The notes: generated from the sequence alone by a model not told the origin. Counted from the first letter of the stretch, positions 35,553 to 46,863 are shown. The stretch: 64,000 bases of DNA from Chamaelirium japonicum (GCA_947650365.1 OX393550.1:55844069-55908068); one strand, 5' to 3'. Translations and numbers: made by a program.

Positions 35553-36479
35553 CTGTTACTTTGGAGTTGAAGGACACGTGTTTTGTGCAGCCTTGGGTAG
35601 CTTCAGAAAAAGAAAGATTCAGCTCCACCTGTTATACCAACAGAGGTAGGCAGATTCAATGACAGCATATAAAGTGCATGTATAAACATGATATATCAAG
35701 TCCAAGGACAAAGAAAACCTGTATATCAGGTGCATATGTTTCTCTTTCATGTTCAAAGACCTGAGGTTGGATTCAGCAATCATAGCCAATCTCACTAAAA
35801 TATTAAGACGAGCAATAGCAAAATAGAAAACAAGAAAATATACCAAAGTTACCTCAGAGAATATTCTATTGAATGTCTCAGATAAAGGACTTTGATAGGT
35901 ATTGTAGGATTTGGTTGTGTTGACATCATCATGCCTTACATTCTCGGCCCCTTTAGAAAATCCCTGCAATTATCATTGATAAGCCATGGTGAATGTGTTG
36001 CTTAATTTCATATATTGGCTTTGGATTCAAAACTCAAACTGGTAATCCAATTATCCAATAATATTAAACAAGAAGCTTGCAGTAATAAAACACAGTTATA
36101 CAAATAAAAACCGAAGTCGAGACAGAAACATGTTCATTAGCAGTGCATTAAAGAATAAAATGGAGATGATGGGTATAAACAACTGATCAAAATGAATTCA
36201 ATCTAAGACATCCAACACAACTTCCATCAACCAAGGTCAACAATTACCCTGTCATACCGCGCGCGCTATCTTTTGAGCATCTTGCAGTGTCTGAAATGCA
36301 CCTTCCGCACCAAACAAAACATATTATGAGTGCCAAATTACATTACAAAATATAAGAATGCTTTACGAAATAATCAGCTTTTATTAAGTACTAGCCTCAT
36401 ATGCCTCCTTTATCTCCTGGAACTTTCTCTTTGCTGCAGGATTATTTTTATTTGCATCTGGGTGGTATTTCTTTACAAG
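35553..36479 (-). pseudogene. Captured DnaJ (J-domain, GFA2-like mitochondrial type) gene fragment
   Basis: Four exon-like blocks on the - strand with splice-type borders. About 36393-36479 encodes [20 protein letters not shown] and QEIKEAYE, helix II-III of a J domain with the HPD motif. About 36255-36290 encodes TLQDAQKIA. 35853-35963 encodes GFSKGAENVRHDD, then SETFNRIFSE. 35553-35628 encodes VELNLSFSEATQGCTKHVSF, the start of the region before the Cys-rich zinc domain. The order matches type I mitochondrial DnaJ proteins such as plant GFA2. The first part of the J domain and the four CXXCXGXG motifs are not recognisable. Introns are retained, so the capture was of genomic DNA. It is not a functional chaperone. 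Confidence 0.75.
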
Positions 36480-37250
36480 CTACAAAGTGATAATATAACT
36501 AAGAGTAAGTTAATAACAGAGAGTAAAAATGAATAAATGATTGCCTATAAGAAGACAAAAAATCAAAAAGCATGCAGTGAGAGAAGACGCCACCCTTAAT
36601 AGAACTGAATAACAAGTAAATATTCATCTAGCCAACATAATTAGCTGGGATAAGCTTTGTTGATGTGCATGGTTAAAAAAGAAAATATAAAGCAAGAGAA
36701 GTAAACACAAAAGATGTGCACACCCCTTGCATATAATCAACAGTAATATCTTTGTGGAGCGAGGCGTAGCGAGCAAGCATACAGCTTGATTAATTGATTG
36801 AGTAATCTTCTGCCTGTCTGCATTATGCGCTAGGGCAAGCGATAGTGTGCGACATTTTTTAATAGGTCGAGGGTTCCCTCCGCGCTACGGAAACCTCCCT
36901 ATTCCTCTCCCTTGAAGAGGTGATCATAGGAATTATGTCTGTTAGGTAATTAATAGACCTCTTGACAACCAAAGGATCAGACACTTAATTTTTCATGAAC
37001 TGAAGGTTGCAAAGGTTTTCAACAATAATTACTAAGCAATAACAAAAGAGAAATTGCGAGGGTGTTACTACCTGGTGTCGGTAAACAAGGAATTGCAGAA
37101 ATTGCATTCATCTCTGTGGCAATAATGGAAATATGAATGGAAAATTAGTCATTTTTACTTTCCAACTAATAATATAAAATATATGCGCTTAAAGGTGGGA
37201 ACATCACAAGTCTTACCTGATTATTAATTATAAGGCTCCTGGAAACCATC
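36480..37250. other. CACTA internal sequence without recognised coding content
   Basis: About 770 bp between the DnaJ fragment and the transposase C-terminus. Exon-like sequence near 36725-36760 could be another piece of the captured DnaJ gene, but the match is too weak to call. Confidence 0.4.
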
Positions 37251-37252
37251 AT

Positions 37253-39290
37253 CTAACTGGTAAGAGGTGAGATATCATTTCTTACCCAGTCCATATCATC
37301 ATCAGGATCCAACATAGAAGAAGTAAACTGAATGGGGATATCACCATTATCATCTTGCTGATAAGGCTCATCGTCTTGTTGGGAGTCTTGGGACTCTTTA
37401 TCGATGGCCGGCATGTTGTAATAGTTTTGGGACTGTGTCTTCACTACGACATGCCATTTTGGATCTTTAATTTGTTTTATGTAGAATACATGCATAGCCT
37501 GCGATGCCAACACATATGGTTGGTCGTCGTATGCTGTGCGTGTAACATTTACGCTTTCTATTCCTATTTTTTTTTTTCTGTATCCATTCCGACGATTCTC
37601 GACGTCAAACCATTTACACTTGAATAACAAAACCCGCATACTAGAATAAAAAACCTCACTACAAAAAAGACATATTTTCCCGACGAAAAATTGTATTACC
37701 ATCGGTAATAATATTCATTTTACCGACGGTATTAATATTATCCGTCAGTATAATAAGTTTAAATTTTTAATTAGTTTTCTTATATTTATTACCGACAGTC
37801 AAATATAGTCCGTCGGCATAATTTCTTTACCGACGGAATAAATCTCTTCCGTCGGTAAAGTATATATATTACTGACGGTAATAAATATAGTTGTCGGTAT
37901 TATAAATTAATATATAAAATAAAAATATGATATTAGTTATACCGACGAATGTTATATTTTCGTCGGTATTGAGTATATTTTTACCGATGTATATTTATTA
38001 CTGTCGATAAATATATTAAATACCGACGAAAATTTAATATCCATCGGTATAAATCCTGCGATTTATAACCTAAAATCGATCCCCCTTTTCTCTATTCTCT
38101 CTCGATCGAATTGTGCCCCGGCTTCCCCTCCCCCTGCCCTCCCGCGCGCCTCCGACCGGCACACCTTCGGCCTCCACTCCCGCGCACCTCCGACCGGCAC
38201 ACCTCCGGCCTCCACTCCCGCGCACCTCCGACCGGCACACCTCCGGCCTCTGCTCCTCCTCCGGTGAGTTCCCCTCCTCCTTCTCCTCCTCCTCTTCTGG
38301 CCCAATTCCGGTGGACTTGGGCCAACCGAGTGCTCCTCCTAGCAAGCAAATTAGCAGCTGGGAATGAGGTATTATGAGGATTTATGAGGCCCAAGGTGGG
38401 TGTATAAACGGTCGTTCTCATTATTGATGTGGGACTAAACCGTGTTAGGCATGACCATCTCAACAACTTCAAATCTGCAAAGTGATCGATTAGGATTTGA
38501 ATTACTCCTTGAGCAAAAAAAATTCTGGAAATGCCTCCCTCTGTAAATCATAGGATCATCAAAGATGTTATATTATCAAATAACTAATTTGCTGAAAAGG
38601 TTACTATAACTGTGCTGTAATTGGTGATCAGCTTTCTAATGCGCTAAGGATGTTCATGTAATTGGTGAGCTAGGTGCTTAGGCCTTTACTTAGTTGCAGT
38701 AAAGGTTTGGGCATCACCAGAGGTGCACTTCGCCGCCGAAAGCAGTCACCGACGATAGGTGCATGCCGAAGGTGACTGTCCGAGTATTGACAGACACGGA
38801 CATTACTAGTTAGAAATAATATTAGTCGGTAATAATATATTATATTTTTAATTAAGTATTTATATATTACCAACAATCAACAAATAACCGTCGGTATTAA
38901 GTCTTATTACCGACGGAAATATTTAGTCCTTCGTCTCTTTTTTCTGACGCCTTTTTTCCCGACAGAATAGCGATGAAAATCTCTTTCGTTGCTATAAATC
39001 TTTACCGACAGAAAACTAATATTATCGACAGATATGTTCCGTCGGTAAAAACTGTATTTTTTGTAGTGCCTCCAAAATTTGTTGAAGGACACCATAAAAT
39101 ATTTCTGTACTGCTGGTGGCATCATCTCCCTTAACCTGAACGCCATAGTTTTGAGTTTTTCTATTCAATTGAGACGCTTCTGTTGAAAACCTATAACCAT
39201 TTACATTGTATGCATCGTAAATTATCGCTTCACGATGAGGGCCTTTCGCAAGTAATTTGACTTCATCACTTATGTCTGATTTCTCTACTT
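37253..39290 (-). pseudogene. C-terminal (DUF4216-type) region of the CACTA transposase, split by a nested CACTA
   Basis: On the - strand, about 39070-39270 encodes YNVNGYRFSTEASQLNRKTQ and NYGVQVKGDDATSSTE. After the insertion (37658-39068), 37253-37657 continues with VLLFKCKWFDV, then QPYVLASQAMHVFYI and WHVV. These are the conserved blocks of the DUF4216 domain found at the end of TNP2-type proteins. An acidic Asp/Gln-rich tail ends before TAG. Confidence 0.75.
37658..39068. mobile_element. Nested non-autonomous CACTA element, about 1.41 kb
   Basis: The left end CACTACAAAAAAGAC and right end TTTTTTGTAGTG are CACTA termini, flanked by the 3-bp duplication CCT. Subterminal regions carry many copies of TACCGACGG and CCGTCGGTA. 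The middle (about 38090-38300) has a GC-rich tandem repeat of about 54 bp (CGCGCACCTCCGACCGGCAC) and no transposase. Confidence 0.85.
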
Positions 39291-39379
39291 ATATCATATT
39301 ATGATTAATTAATATCATATAAGTATTAGGAAACTTATTATAGTTTTAATGAATTTCATAAATATTTACCCTCTCTTTA

Positions 39380-42079
39380 AACCATTCGGCAAATTTGTTC
39401 ATGTGCTCCCGCTCAATGTTATTCACACCAGATCTCCTGACCTCCTCTATATGCTGATTATAAACATAAAACATAGTAGTCAGATCCCTCGATGAATACC
39501 ATGTTGAATTAAGCATATTATTAATTATAGTACTTTACGTTTATAAATAAAATTTACTCAATGTATGGATAGAGTTCCATGCAGTTTTGTAGCATATAAA
39601 AGTGTGCCTAATTTATTTCAATGTTGGTAAGGAAGTACGCACGACCTCCTGCTACCGGACGTCCGGTGGAGAAAAAAATAGACAAGGTTGCAATATACCC
39701 TTCGGTAATAGAGCCTTCCGGACGAGCCTTATTCCGTACGTATGACTTGAGTGTACGTAAATACCTGACAAATAAATATTTTAATTATTTGCATCTATTA
39801 TAAAATAAATCCATAAAAATTGAGTAAATATTTAGACTTGTTAAATGGCTTACCTCTCAATGAATTACATCTATCTGTATTGAACTGGCCCACCAAGCTT
39901 AGCCTCTACAGCTAGATGAATAGGGAGGTGCATCATAATATATAACGAATAAAGCTGGCGGAAATATTCTCTCGAGCTTGCAAAGAGTAAGAGCTATTTG
40001 GTTCTCAAGTTTCTCGAGGATGTCTAACCGCAACGGTTTTGAACATAGCACCTTAAAGAAAATGCAAAATTCAATTATGGCTTCAAAGATATTTTCTGGC
40101 ATGAGCTCAATTACTGGAATAGGCATGAGTTGTTGTAACACCACATGACAATCATGACTCTTTAGACCCGAAATCTTCCGCTCCTCGATCTTAACAGAAC
40201 GGGATATGTTCGATGAATAACCGTTTTGAAACCTTATATCCATGAGAAACTGACATAAATCACGTTTCTCTTTTGCATCCATCGTATAGCATGCGGCTGA
40301 CACCTTATACACATCCCCAAATTTTACTGGATGCAGATTTTTCCTTACGCCCATCTCTTTCAAGTCAAAACGAGCGTTGAAATTATCCTTTATTTTATCT
40401 GCTATATTCATCATCGTCCCGAGGATAGTTTCACACACATTCTTCTCAATATGCATAACGTCAAGGTTGTGCCGCAGCAAATCGTTACTCCAATATGGTA
40501 GTTCAAAAAAAATACTTTTCTTTGTCCATCCTAGGTATTTATCTCTAGATGTCCCTTTCTTTTCTTACCTGGTATTTTTCTGAAAGTCACATATGGAAGG
40601 TGTTGTAACTGCTGCAACACATCTAAACCATAAATTTTTTTTGGTGGAAGCCTTCTATCTGGATTGCCGTCAAATGAATTTTTCGACAAGCATCACCTAT
40701 GATTAATTGGCAGGAATCTACGATGACCCAAGTAACATTGCTTTTTGCTACTTTTCAATTGTTGTGATGCAATTTTCTTATTACATACTGGGCAAGCCAT
40801 TTTACCCTTAGTGCTCCACCCAGATAGATTATCATACGTTGGGAAGTCGTTAAATATCCACATCAAAGCGGCACGTAATCGGAAGTTGTTCCCAACATAT
40901 GCATCATATGTTTCAATGCCGACTTCCCACAAATCCTTCAACTCCTTAACTAAAGGCTACAAATATACATCAATTTCATTTCCAGGAGCACGAGGACCAG
41001 GTATAATCATAGACAATATAAAATTAGTCTGTTTCAAGCACACCCACGATGGTAAATTATATGGAATAAGGATGATTGGCCATATGCTGTAAGAAATGCT
41101 CATATTTCCTAAAGGATTCATCCCATCACTTGCTAGACCGAGTCTAACGTTCCGTGAATCAGAAGCAAATTGCTCATGGAGATGATCAAAAATTTTCCAT
41201 GCTTTTGAGTTTGCTGGATGCCTCATTACACCATCATCAACACGTTGATCCCAATGCCATCTCATATCTTCAGCAGTCTTTTCTGACATAAACAGTCGTT
41301 GCAGTCTCGGTTTTAATGGAAAGTAGTATAGGGATTTGTTTGCGATTTTTTTACCATTTTCATTCCATCTGTATCGACCATATGTTGGACAATGGATCTT
41401 TGAGGCATTATCCTTCCAGTACAGTATGCAATCATTTTTGTAAGCATCTATTTTAATGTAATCAAGAACAAGGTCACGTATTATCTTCTGACACTGGTTG
41501 TAATCTGGAGGCAGTGTATGACCATCAGGGAGAGTATCGGTAAGCAGCTCAAGCAGCATCTTAAACGATTTAATGCTCCAACCATTTAGACATTTTATAT
41601 ATAGTAGTTTAACGATGAATGATAATGTCGTGAATTTATTACAACCAGGATATAGCTTCTGCGATGCACTATTAAGAATTCGAGTATACCTATCTGTATC
41701 TAAATCTGTCCAATCTTGAACATGGACAGTGGATTCATCATCCATGTCATCTTCAAATACACTTGGCAATCTATATGCAGCGTGCATCTATTAACCCATG
41801 CATATCATCTGTTTTTGTTTCTGTTTCAGTAGAATTTTGAGATTGAACATAAGTTTCTTCTAGCATCTTCCATGTTCTATAACCTGGTTCTATACCGAAC
41901 TGAAACAAATCAGCAATTATATCATCGCGTGATTGATATTGGGCAGTTCTGTGGCGTTTACAAGGACAACGAATCATATCCCTAAGTGTTTCTCTACTAA
42001 ATAGAAAGTCGACAAAATGATTGACCCTATTCCTATAATTAGCACTAGCTCTATTACTGTCAACCCAACTCATATCCAT
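39380..42079 (-). pseudogene. CACTA TNP2-type transposase (Transposase_21), broken
   Basis: The N-terminal transposase-associated domain is at 41771-42079 (MDMSWVDSNRAS; MIRCPCKRHRT). A frameshift near 41785 leads into 40957-41787 (CNKFTTLSFIVKLLYIK; GLASDGMNPLGNMSISYSIW; IPGPRAPGNEIDVYL). An in-frame TAG at 40957-40959 stands where Gln is expected, and the frame continues with ELKDLWEVGIETYDAY and KGKMACPVCN. Then 39899-40480 carries LDVMHIEKNVCETILGT and SGLKSHDCHVVLQQL. The conserved GGPVQYRWMYPFERYL region near 39860-39890 contains two stops. 39610-39740 and 39390-39450 still show later blocks (SYVRNKARPEGS; NNIEREHMNKFAEWF). TNP2 cuts and joins the transposon ends. This copy cannot make it, so the element would need help in trans. 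Confidence 0.85.
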
Positions 42080-43860
42080 AGCATAAGGTACCTTTAAATA
42101 GCATAGAAAGATTAATAATAATCAAATAATCATATGTGATACATCAAATGATTTGAATATATAGTCAATAACTGATTTTAGTAAATCACTTTTGTAAATC
42201 CTATGTCACATAAAGCTGACGAATTTTTTTGAAATAGAATAATACAAAAAACATAGTGACTACTAAGAGTCCTTGTCATTCTAGCAATGCCCAATGGGAC
42301 TATTCATATATAAAATCGCATATACTATGACCGATGACCACTATATCGACCAAACTATAAGGGTTCTATATATAAATAATCCCGGGCAATTCGATTGTCA
42401 TTGCTATCTTACAAAACGTAACAGTACTCGAGTAAATGTGTCTTGACTGAAGACAGATTTAAAAAAGATCTGGATGAAATATGCGAGAAGGGATTTGAAA
42501 AGGCTTGGAGAATAAGTCAATAGACAAGACACACAATTAAACTCAAATCCCTCACCAAATTCTCTCAAGTGAATCATATAAAAATGTTTATTTGGAAGGT
42601 CATGTCATTTAATCTTGTACATCTGCATCATATCATACCAAGAGTAACATATGATTCGACATATTGTATAATTCATAGGAACACCATCTTTAGCTTAAAT
42701 GAAACTAAAATTAAGCAAGAACAAATATATAGATAATTGAAATACATGGGAAAAATCTTCAACAAGACTAATCATGTTCAGATTTTCATTACTTGTTAAT
42801 GGTTTTCAATTTTCTACCATACGACTTACTTCAGTGTTGGAATTACAGTGAAAATGACTTCTAATAGAAAAAAAATAGCACAACCAAGGTATCTAAGTCA
42901 TCTGAACAGGTTTGCTAATTTACAATGAACATTAGAGGTGGCATCATAGAGTAGAACCCTAGATGTGTCTAAAGTGATGACAGATTTAATGGAGATCTGG
43001 ATGAAATATGTAAGAAGGGACATGAGAAAGATTGGAGAATAAGTCAGTTGGCAAGACGCACAAGTAAACTAAATCCCTCACCAAAGCCCGTCAAGTGAAT
43101 CATATAAAACATCTATTCAAAAGGACATGTACAACATAACATTGCCAAACGTAATGTTTGATTCGGCACATTGTATACTTTACAGGAATACCATCTTTAG
43201 CTTAAATGGAATGGATATTAAACAAGCACAAATATATGGATAATTGAAACACATGAGAACAATCCTCAACAAGACAAAAGCATCTCCTCTCTTCATTATT
43301 CGTAAAGATTTTTCAGTTTTAGTCATCCACGATAAGATTGATGAATGATGTTAAAGTTAATCTCTACAGACAATTCATTTTACCACATCCTCTTCAAGCC
43401 TTCAACACAAATATTTAAAATTTTAAATAAAAATAACATGAGAGAAAATAAGCGACAATTAAAGGATGAAATGAAACAAAATATAATATAAAATCCCAAC
43501 CCATGAGGGAAAATAGGGAGCTTCATGCCTAGTTAACTTGGAGTATCTTAACTCCAAATTAGGATCGAGATGTTTAAAGATCTGTCAAACAAAAAAGAAG
43601 GAAGCAGAATAATGGTTGACACATAATCCAGACATACCTCAAGCGGCAAAATGGGAATGAGATCGATGGGGCTTTCAAATCAACGGTAGGGTCAGTAGGA
43701 GAGGGATCGGCATCGATAGAACTCTATCACGACCAGCAGTACGATCGACTGCCGGGACGGTGTTCTGGACCTAGGGTTTAGGCAAACCTCGAGACGATCG
43801 TGCAGGCCTAGGGGAGGATCGCGCGCGCATGCAAAAAGATTAGAAAAATTTGCAACAAAT
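42080..43860. repeat. CACTA leader region with two direct repeats about 540 bp apart
   Basis: The segments at about 42450-42780 and 42975-43290 share AGATCTGGATGAAATATG, TTGGAGAATAAGTCA, AGTGAATCATATAAAA and ATACCATCTTTAGCTTAAAT in the same order. There is no coding content. The transposase promoter presumably lies in this part, but no element can be pinned down. Confidence 0.65.
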
Positions 43861-43879
43861 TCACGCGCGCAGGTTGTTA

Positions 43880-44200
43880 ATCCAGATCTGGCAAGATCCG
43901 GCGGCCTTGATTTGCGGCAGACTCCATCTCACCGCCGATTCCGCCCTCATTTGCGGTAGAGTCCAGATGGCCGCCGAATTCCACCTCCAACTGAGGCGGG
44001 ATGAACCTGGCCACTGGAATCCCACCTTCATTTGAAGCGGAGCGATGATGGCCGTCGAATTCCAGCTCCAATTGAGGCCGATTGAAGCTCGTCGTCGGAT
44101 TCCTACCCTCATATGCGGCAGAGACGAGATGGCTGCTGATTCCGGCTTCTTTTGTGGTGTAGCCAAGATGGCCGTCGGTTCCGTTGCCGTATATATCAAC
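43880..44200. repeat. Right subterminal repeat array of the CACTA element
   Basis: About seven or eight variants of ATGGCCGCCGAATTCCACCT in alternating contexts with ATTTGCGGCAGA-type spacers. Pro/Trp/Asn-rich frames here are by-products of the repeats. Confidence 0.7.
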
Positions 44201-44749
44201 TTTTGTTGTAGTGTTATATGTATGATGGGACCTCATCTCAATACCTGGGTTTTGGGATAGAGGAAATCTCACATGGTATCTGAGCCTAGCTGTATCACTC
44301 ACCTACCGGGTGTGGTCCCCACACATCTATCATCCACGTGATAAGGACCACAAAAATTTGGTGAGGATTAGTCCTACCTCGGTAAAGTAGAGGAAATCTC
44401 ACATGGTACCTTATCTCAATATATGTATCATAGGACCTTATCTCAATACCCGGGTTTTGGGATTGAGGAAATCTCACATGGTATCAGAGCCTAACCGTAT
44501 CACTTACCTACCGGGTGTGGTCCCCACACATCTATCATTCACATTACAAAGATCACAAAAAATTGGCCTGCACGTGAAGGGGAGTGTTGGAGGATTAGTC
44601 CCACCTCGGTAAAGTAGAGGGTGGAAACGATCCTTATATGTATGATGGGACCTCATCTCAAAACCTGGGTTTTTGGATAGAGGAAATCTCACAGCCAGCA
44701 ATGACGAATTCCCGAATGAAATGGTTGTCTAGCTAGCTAGCTTGATAAG

Positions 44750-44990
44750 TTTGGTTCGGGTGTTGAACACCGGATTTGATGCCATATATGTCGTAAGAGC
44801 GCGACAATCAGTCTCAGCGGTAGACCTGGAGACCGTTGTTCGCTTTTTAGCACTCTAGAAAATTAAGTTGGGGCCAAGGATGACATGTACAGAACCATGG
44901 CGTAGAGCGACGAGTCTGGATAGCCAATCCATTCAGCATCAGAGAAAGCATAAAGAGCAGACTTGTTAGACAATGAGTACACTACAATAA
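44750..44990 (-). pseudogene. Copia RNase H fragment
   Basis: On the - strand, YAFSDAEWIGYPDSS matches the conserved YSDADWAGCPD block of copia RNase H. Out-of-frame remnants of the following SKKQ and AEAEYRA blocks come next. No other copia domain adjoins it. Confidence 0.6.
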
Positions 44991-45013
44991 AAACACTTTT
45001 TACCGACGAACTA
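44983..45013. mobile_element. Isolated CACTA end
   Basis: CACTACAATAAAAACACTTT followed by TTACCGACGAA resembles the left end of the nested CACTA at 37658. No partner end was found nearby, so it is a truncated remnant. Confidence 0.5.
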
Positions 45014-45022
45014 GCAAGGGGG

Positions 45023-45118
45023 TGCCTTGTGTCCAAAAGTAGGAGATCCTAAAAGCCGACTCATATGGTACCTTGTGTCCAAAAGTAGGAGATCCTGAAA
45101 GCCGACTCATATGGTACG
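45023..45118. repeat. Two tandem copies of a roughly 50-bp unit
   Basis: CCTTGTGTCCAAAAGTAGGA and the following AGCCGACTCATATGGTAC occur twice in a row with one or two differences. Confidence 0.8.
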
Positions 45119-45239
45119 TAGCATTACACTAAAAACATGCATTAGTATTCGTCGATCTACTTTGGCCGATGTTGAAGAATTATAAAAAATTAGGGATCAT
45201 CTTATACAAAGGAACACCCCAATCGCATTATACCCATGA

Positions 45240-45380
45240 TAGGCCTGTAAGTGGGGTTCAGTCACTCCTGTAGTTGGCAAGCTTCGAACCATGGTCTAGT
45301 GCAATGTTGCATCTAGTATGGATCATTCAATCACACCTCGATCGGTAGATAAAGTGACAGTTACCATTGTGCTACGTTTG
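45240..45380 (-). repeat. Possible tRNA-derived SINE fragment
   Basis: On the - strand, TAGCACAATGGTAACTG resembles a box A and CATGGTTCGAAGCTTGCC a box B, about 80 bp apart. The same box B-like sequence recurs on the - strand near 17547-17570. Ends were not found. Confidence 0.3.
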
Positions 45381-45599
45381 ATAGTTGGAAAAAATGGCCG
45401 AACAATCCCCCTCCCCCTTATTCACTGAGAGGGATTTTTCAAGAAAAAAAATAGTTGGAAAAAAGTTGAAAAACTAGTTGGCTAAATAACATTAACATTA
45501 AAAATGGTATTCTGAATGCTGGTTTTAATGTCATTTAACGAGAATGTTGGTTTTAATGTCATTCAACCGATCGACGACTTCTCATATCTACAGCGGGTT

Positions 45600-46173
45600 G
45601 CTGTTTCGGGTACTGACTCGTCGCAAACCTATGACTCATTGAGCGGGTCGTAGGATGCGGAACGTCTTAATGCAGGTTGCTTCTCTCCAGTTAGTCCACT
45701 AGTCGTGTCTTTGCCATTTTGGTATAGCGATGGAGGCAGACAGATTGCTTGGGCAATCGGTAGTTGCTGCTTGACCGAAGGAGCTGAGAAGACTGGAGGT
45801 CGCAAGTCGATAAGAAAAGATCCCATAGATGGGGCCGAAATTAGGGGGGGGGGAATTACAGTCGTCGTACAATCTTCCTCCAATTGTCAATTGAAGGGTA
45901 AATGTGATGACCAAGATCCAATAGGCCAAGAAGCAAGAGCTAAGACTCGTCGCAATCCTATGACTCATTGAGCGGGTCGTAAGATGTGGAACGTGTTGAT
46001 GTAGGTTGCTTCTCTCCAGCTGGTCCACTAGTCGTGTCTTTGCCATTTTGGTATAGCGATGGAGGCAGGCAAATTGCTTGGGCAATCGGTAGTTGTTGCT
46101 TGACCGAAGGAGCTGAGAAGGCTGGAGGTCGCAAATCGATAGGGAAACATCCCACAGACGGGGCCAAACTTGG

Positions 46174-46204
<31 letters not shown>

Positions 46205-46290
46205 GGGGGAATTACAGCCGCCATACGATCTTCCTCCAACAGTCAATTGAAGGGTAAATATGACGACTAAGATCCAATAGGCCAAGAGCC
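45600..46290 (-). pseudogene. Two tandem copies of a gypsy leader/gag start (duplication copy A)
   Basis: On the - strand, GGCCCCGTCTGTGGGATG near 46140-46165 and its diverged partner near 45830-45850 mark the leader just after a gypsy LTR. Each is followed by a short open frame with PSVKQQLPIAQAICLPPSLY. The unit of about 330 bp occurs twice. The same protein start appears at 57400-57600 in the + strand copy. There is no further pol sequence. Confidence 0.6.
46188..46209. repeat. Run of 22 G preceded by TG repeats
   Basis: A homopolymer in duplication copy A. The same position in copy B (51420-51450) has 31 G. Confidence 0.9.
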
Positions 46291-46465
46291 AAGATTCCTG
46301 AGGCTGTGATGCCAAGATGGATGAGGTGAGGTGAGGTATACAAGGCCACGAGTTAGCCCTACATCTCCTTCTCTCCAGGTGATATGGGGTTAACTCATGG
46401 CCTTATACACCTCAGCTCACCTCATCCATCTTGGCATCCCAGCCTCAGGAGTCTTGGTCGTCACA

Positions 46466-46863
46466 ATCCACCCCCTTAGGGCTACATGTCCTCGTGTAGG
46501 GTTATACCCCCCCCATTGCGAGGAGAACCGGCTTTGATACCATTTTGTAACATCCGCCCAAACACACAAGATATTATCCGCTTTGCCCGTGCTCGCACGA
46601 GAACTTCCGAGGGAGGTCACCCATCCTAGTACTGCTCTCGTCCGAGCACGCTTAACTACGGAGTTCTTACGAAATCTGTAGCGGCGCACAATTTTAAAAC
46701 GCATCTTCTATGTTTGGAAGGAAAAATTATATGAATAGCTCAGGATCTCCTTTTCTCCAAGGCATGTGGGGCTAACTCGTGGCCTTGTACACCTCACCTC
46801 ATCCATCTTGGCATCCTAGCCTCAGGAGTCTTGGCTCTTGGCTATTGGCTCTTGGTCGTCACA
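46466..46863 (-). mobile_element. Cassandra-type TRIM retroelement with 5S rRNA-bearing LTR (copy A)
   Basis: The 5' LTR is complement of 46546-46863 (318 bp, from TGTGACGACC to TGTTACA). Next on that strand come a primer-binding site TGGTATCAAAGCCGG (46529-46543), a very short internal region and a purine tract (CCCTAAGGGGGTGGAT, 46466-46481). Then the start of a 3' LTR (TGTGACGACC, from 46465 downward) is cut short near 46375. There it meets an inverted LTR start in + orientation (46259-46375). The 5S-derived block inside the LTR and the minimal interior are the defining marks of Cassandra elements. Confidence 0.85.
46590..46672 (-). ncRNA. 5S rRNA-like segment in the Cassandra LTR (copy A)
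   Basis: On the - strand it reads GAACTCCGTAGTTAAGCGTG, then CTCGGACGAGAGCAGTACTA and GGATGGGTGACCTCC. This is the 3' two thirds of plant 5S rRNA, including both Pol III control regions (A box and C box). It lies within an LTR and is not part of a 5S array, so it is a retroelement component, not a ribosomal gene. Confidence 0.85.

Larger units (their letters stand above)
31378..44213 (-). mobile_element. CACTA (En/Spm) transposon, 12,836 bp, carrying captured gene pieces
   Basis: It starts CACTACAACAGAAAACAA and ends TTTTGTTGTAGTG, the CACTA terminal repeats. It is flanked by the 3-bp duplication TTA (31375-31377 and 44214-44216). The uninterrupted LTR at 44585-44693 reads CGATCCTTATATG across the same point and so gives the unoccupied site. 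Contents on the - strand: TNP2 transposase (broken), its DUF4216-type C-terminus split by a nested CACTA, a second transposase-like ORF and DnaJ exons. On the + strand there is an unidentified captured exon. Subterminal repeat arrays lie at both ends. Confidence 0.9.
31326..44693 (+). mobile_element. TRIM retroelement with three LTR copies, the first split by a CACTA transposon
   Basis: LTR 1 is 31326-31377 plus 44217-44273. LTR 2 is about 44362-44478 and LTR 3 is 44585-44693. Each LTR runs from TG(T)TGGAGGATTAGTCC to GGAAATCTCACA. LTRs 1 and 2 are followed directly by TGGTATCAGAGCC-type primer-binding sites (44274 and 44479), complementary to initiator Met-tRNA. A purine-rich tract (GTGAAGGGGAG) precedes LTR 3. 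The whole is flanked by a 5-bp target duplication, GCCAG (31321-31325 and 44694-44698). There is no coding capacity, as in TRIM elements. The LTR-internal-LTR-internal-LTR layout is a common tandem form. Confidence 0.85.

Noticed and set aside
46590..46672. A genuine 5S rRNA gene
   Set aside because: Only part of 5S is present, it sits inside an LTR with a primer-binding site next to it, and it is duplicated together with that LTR.
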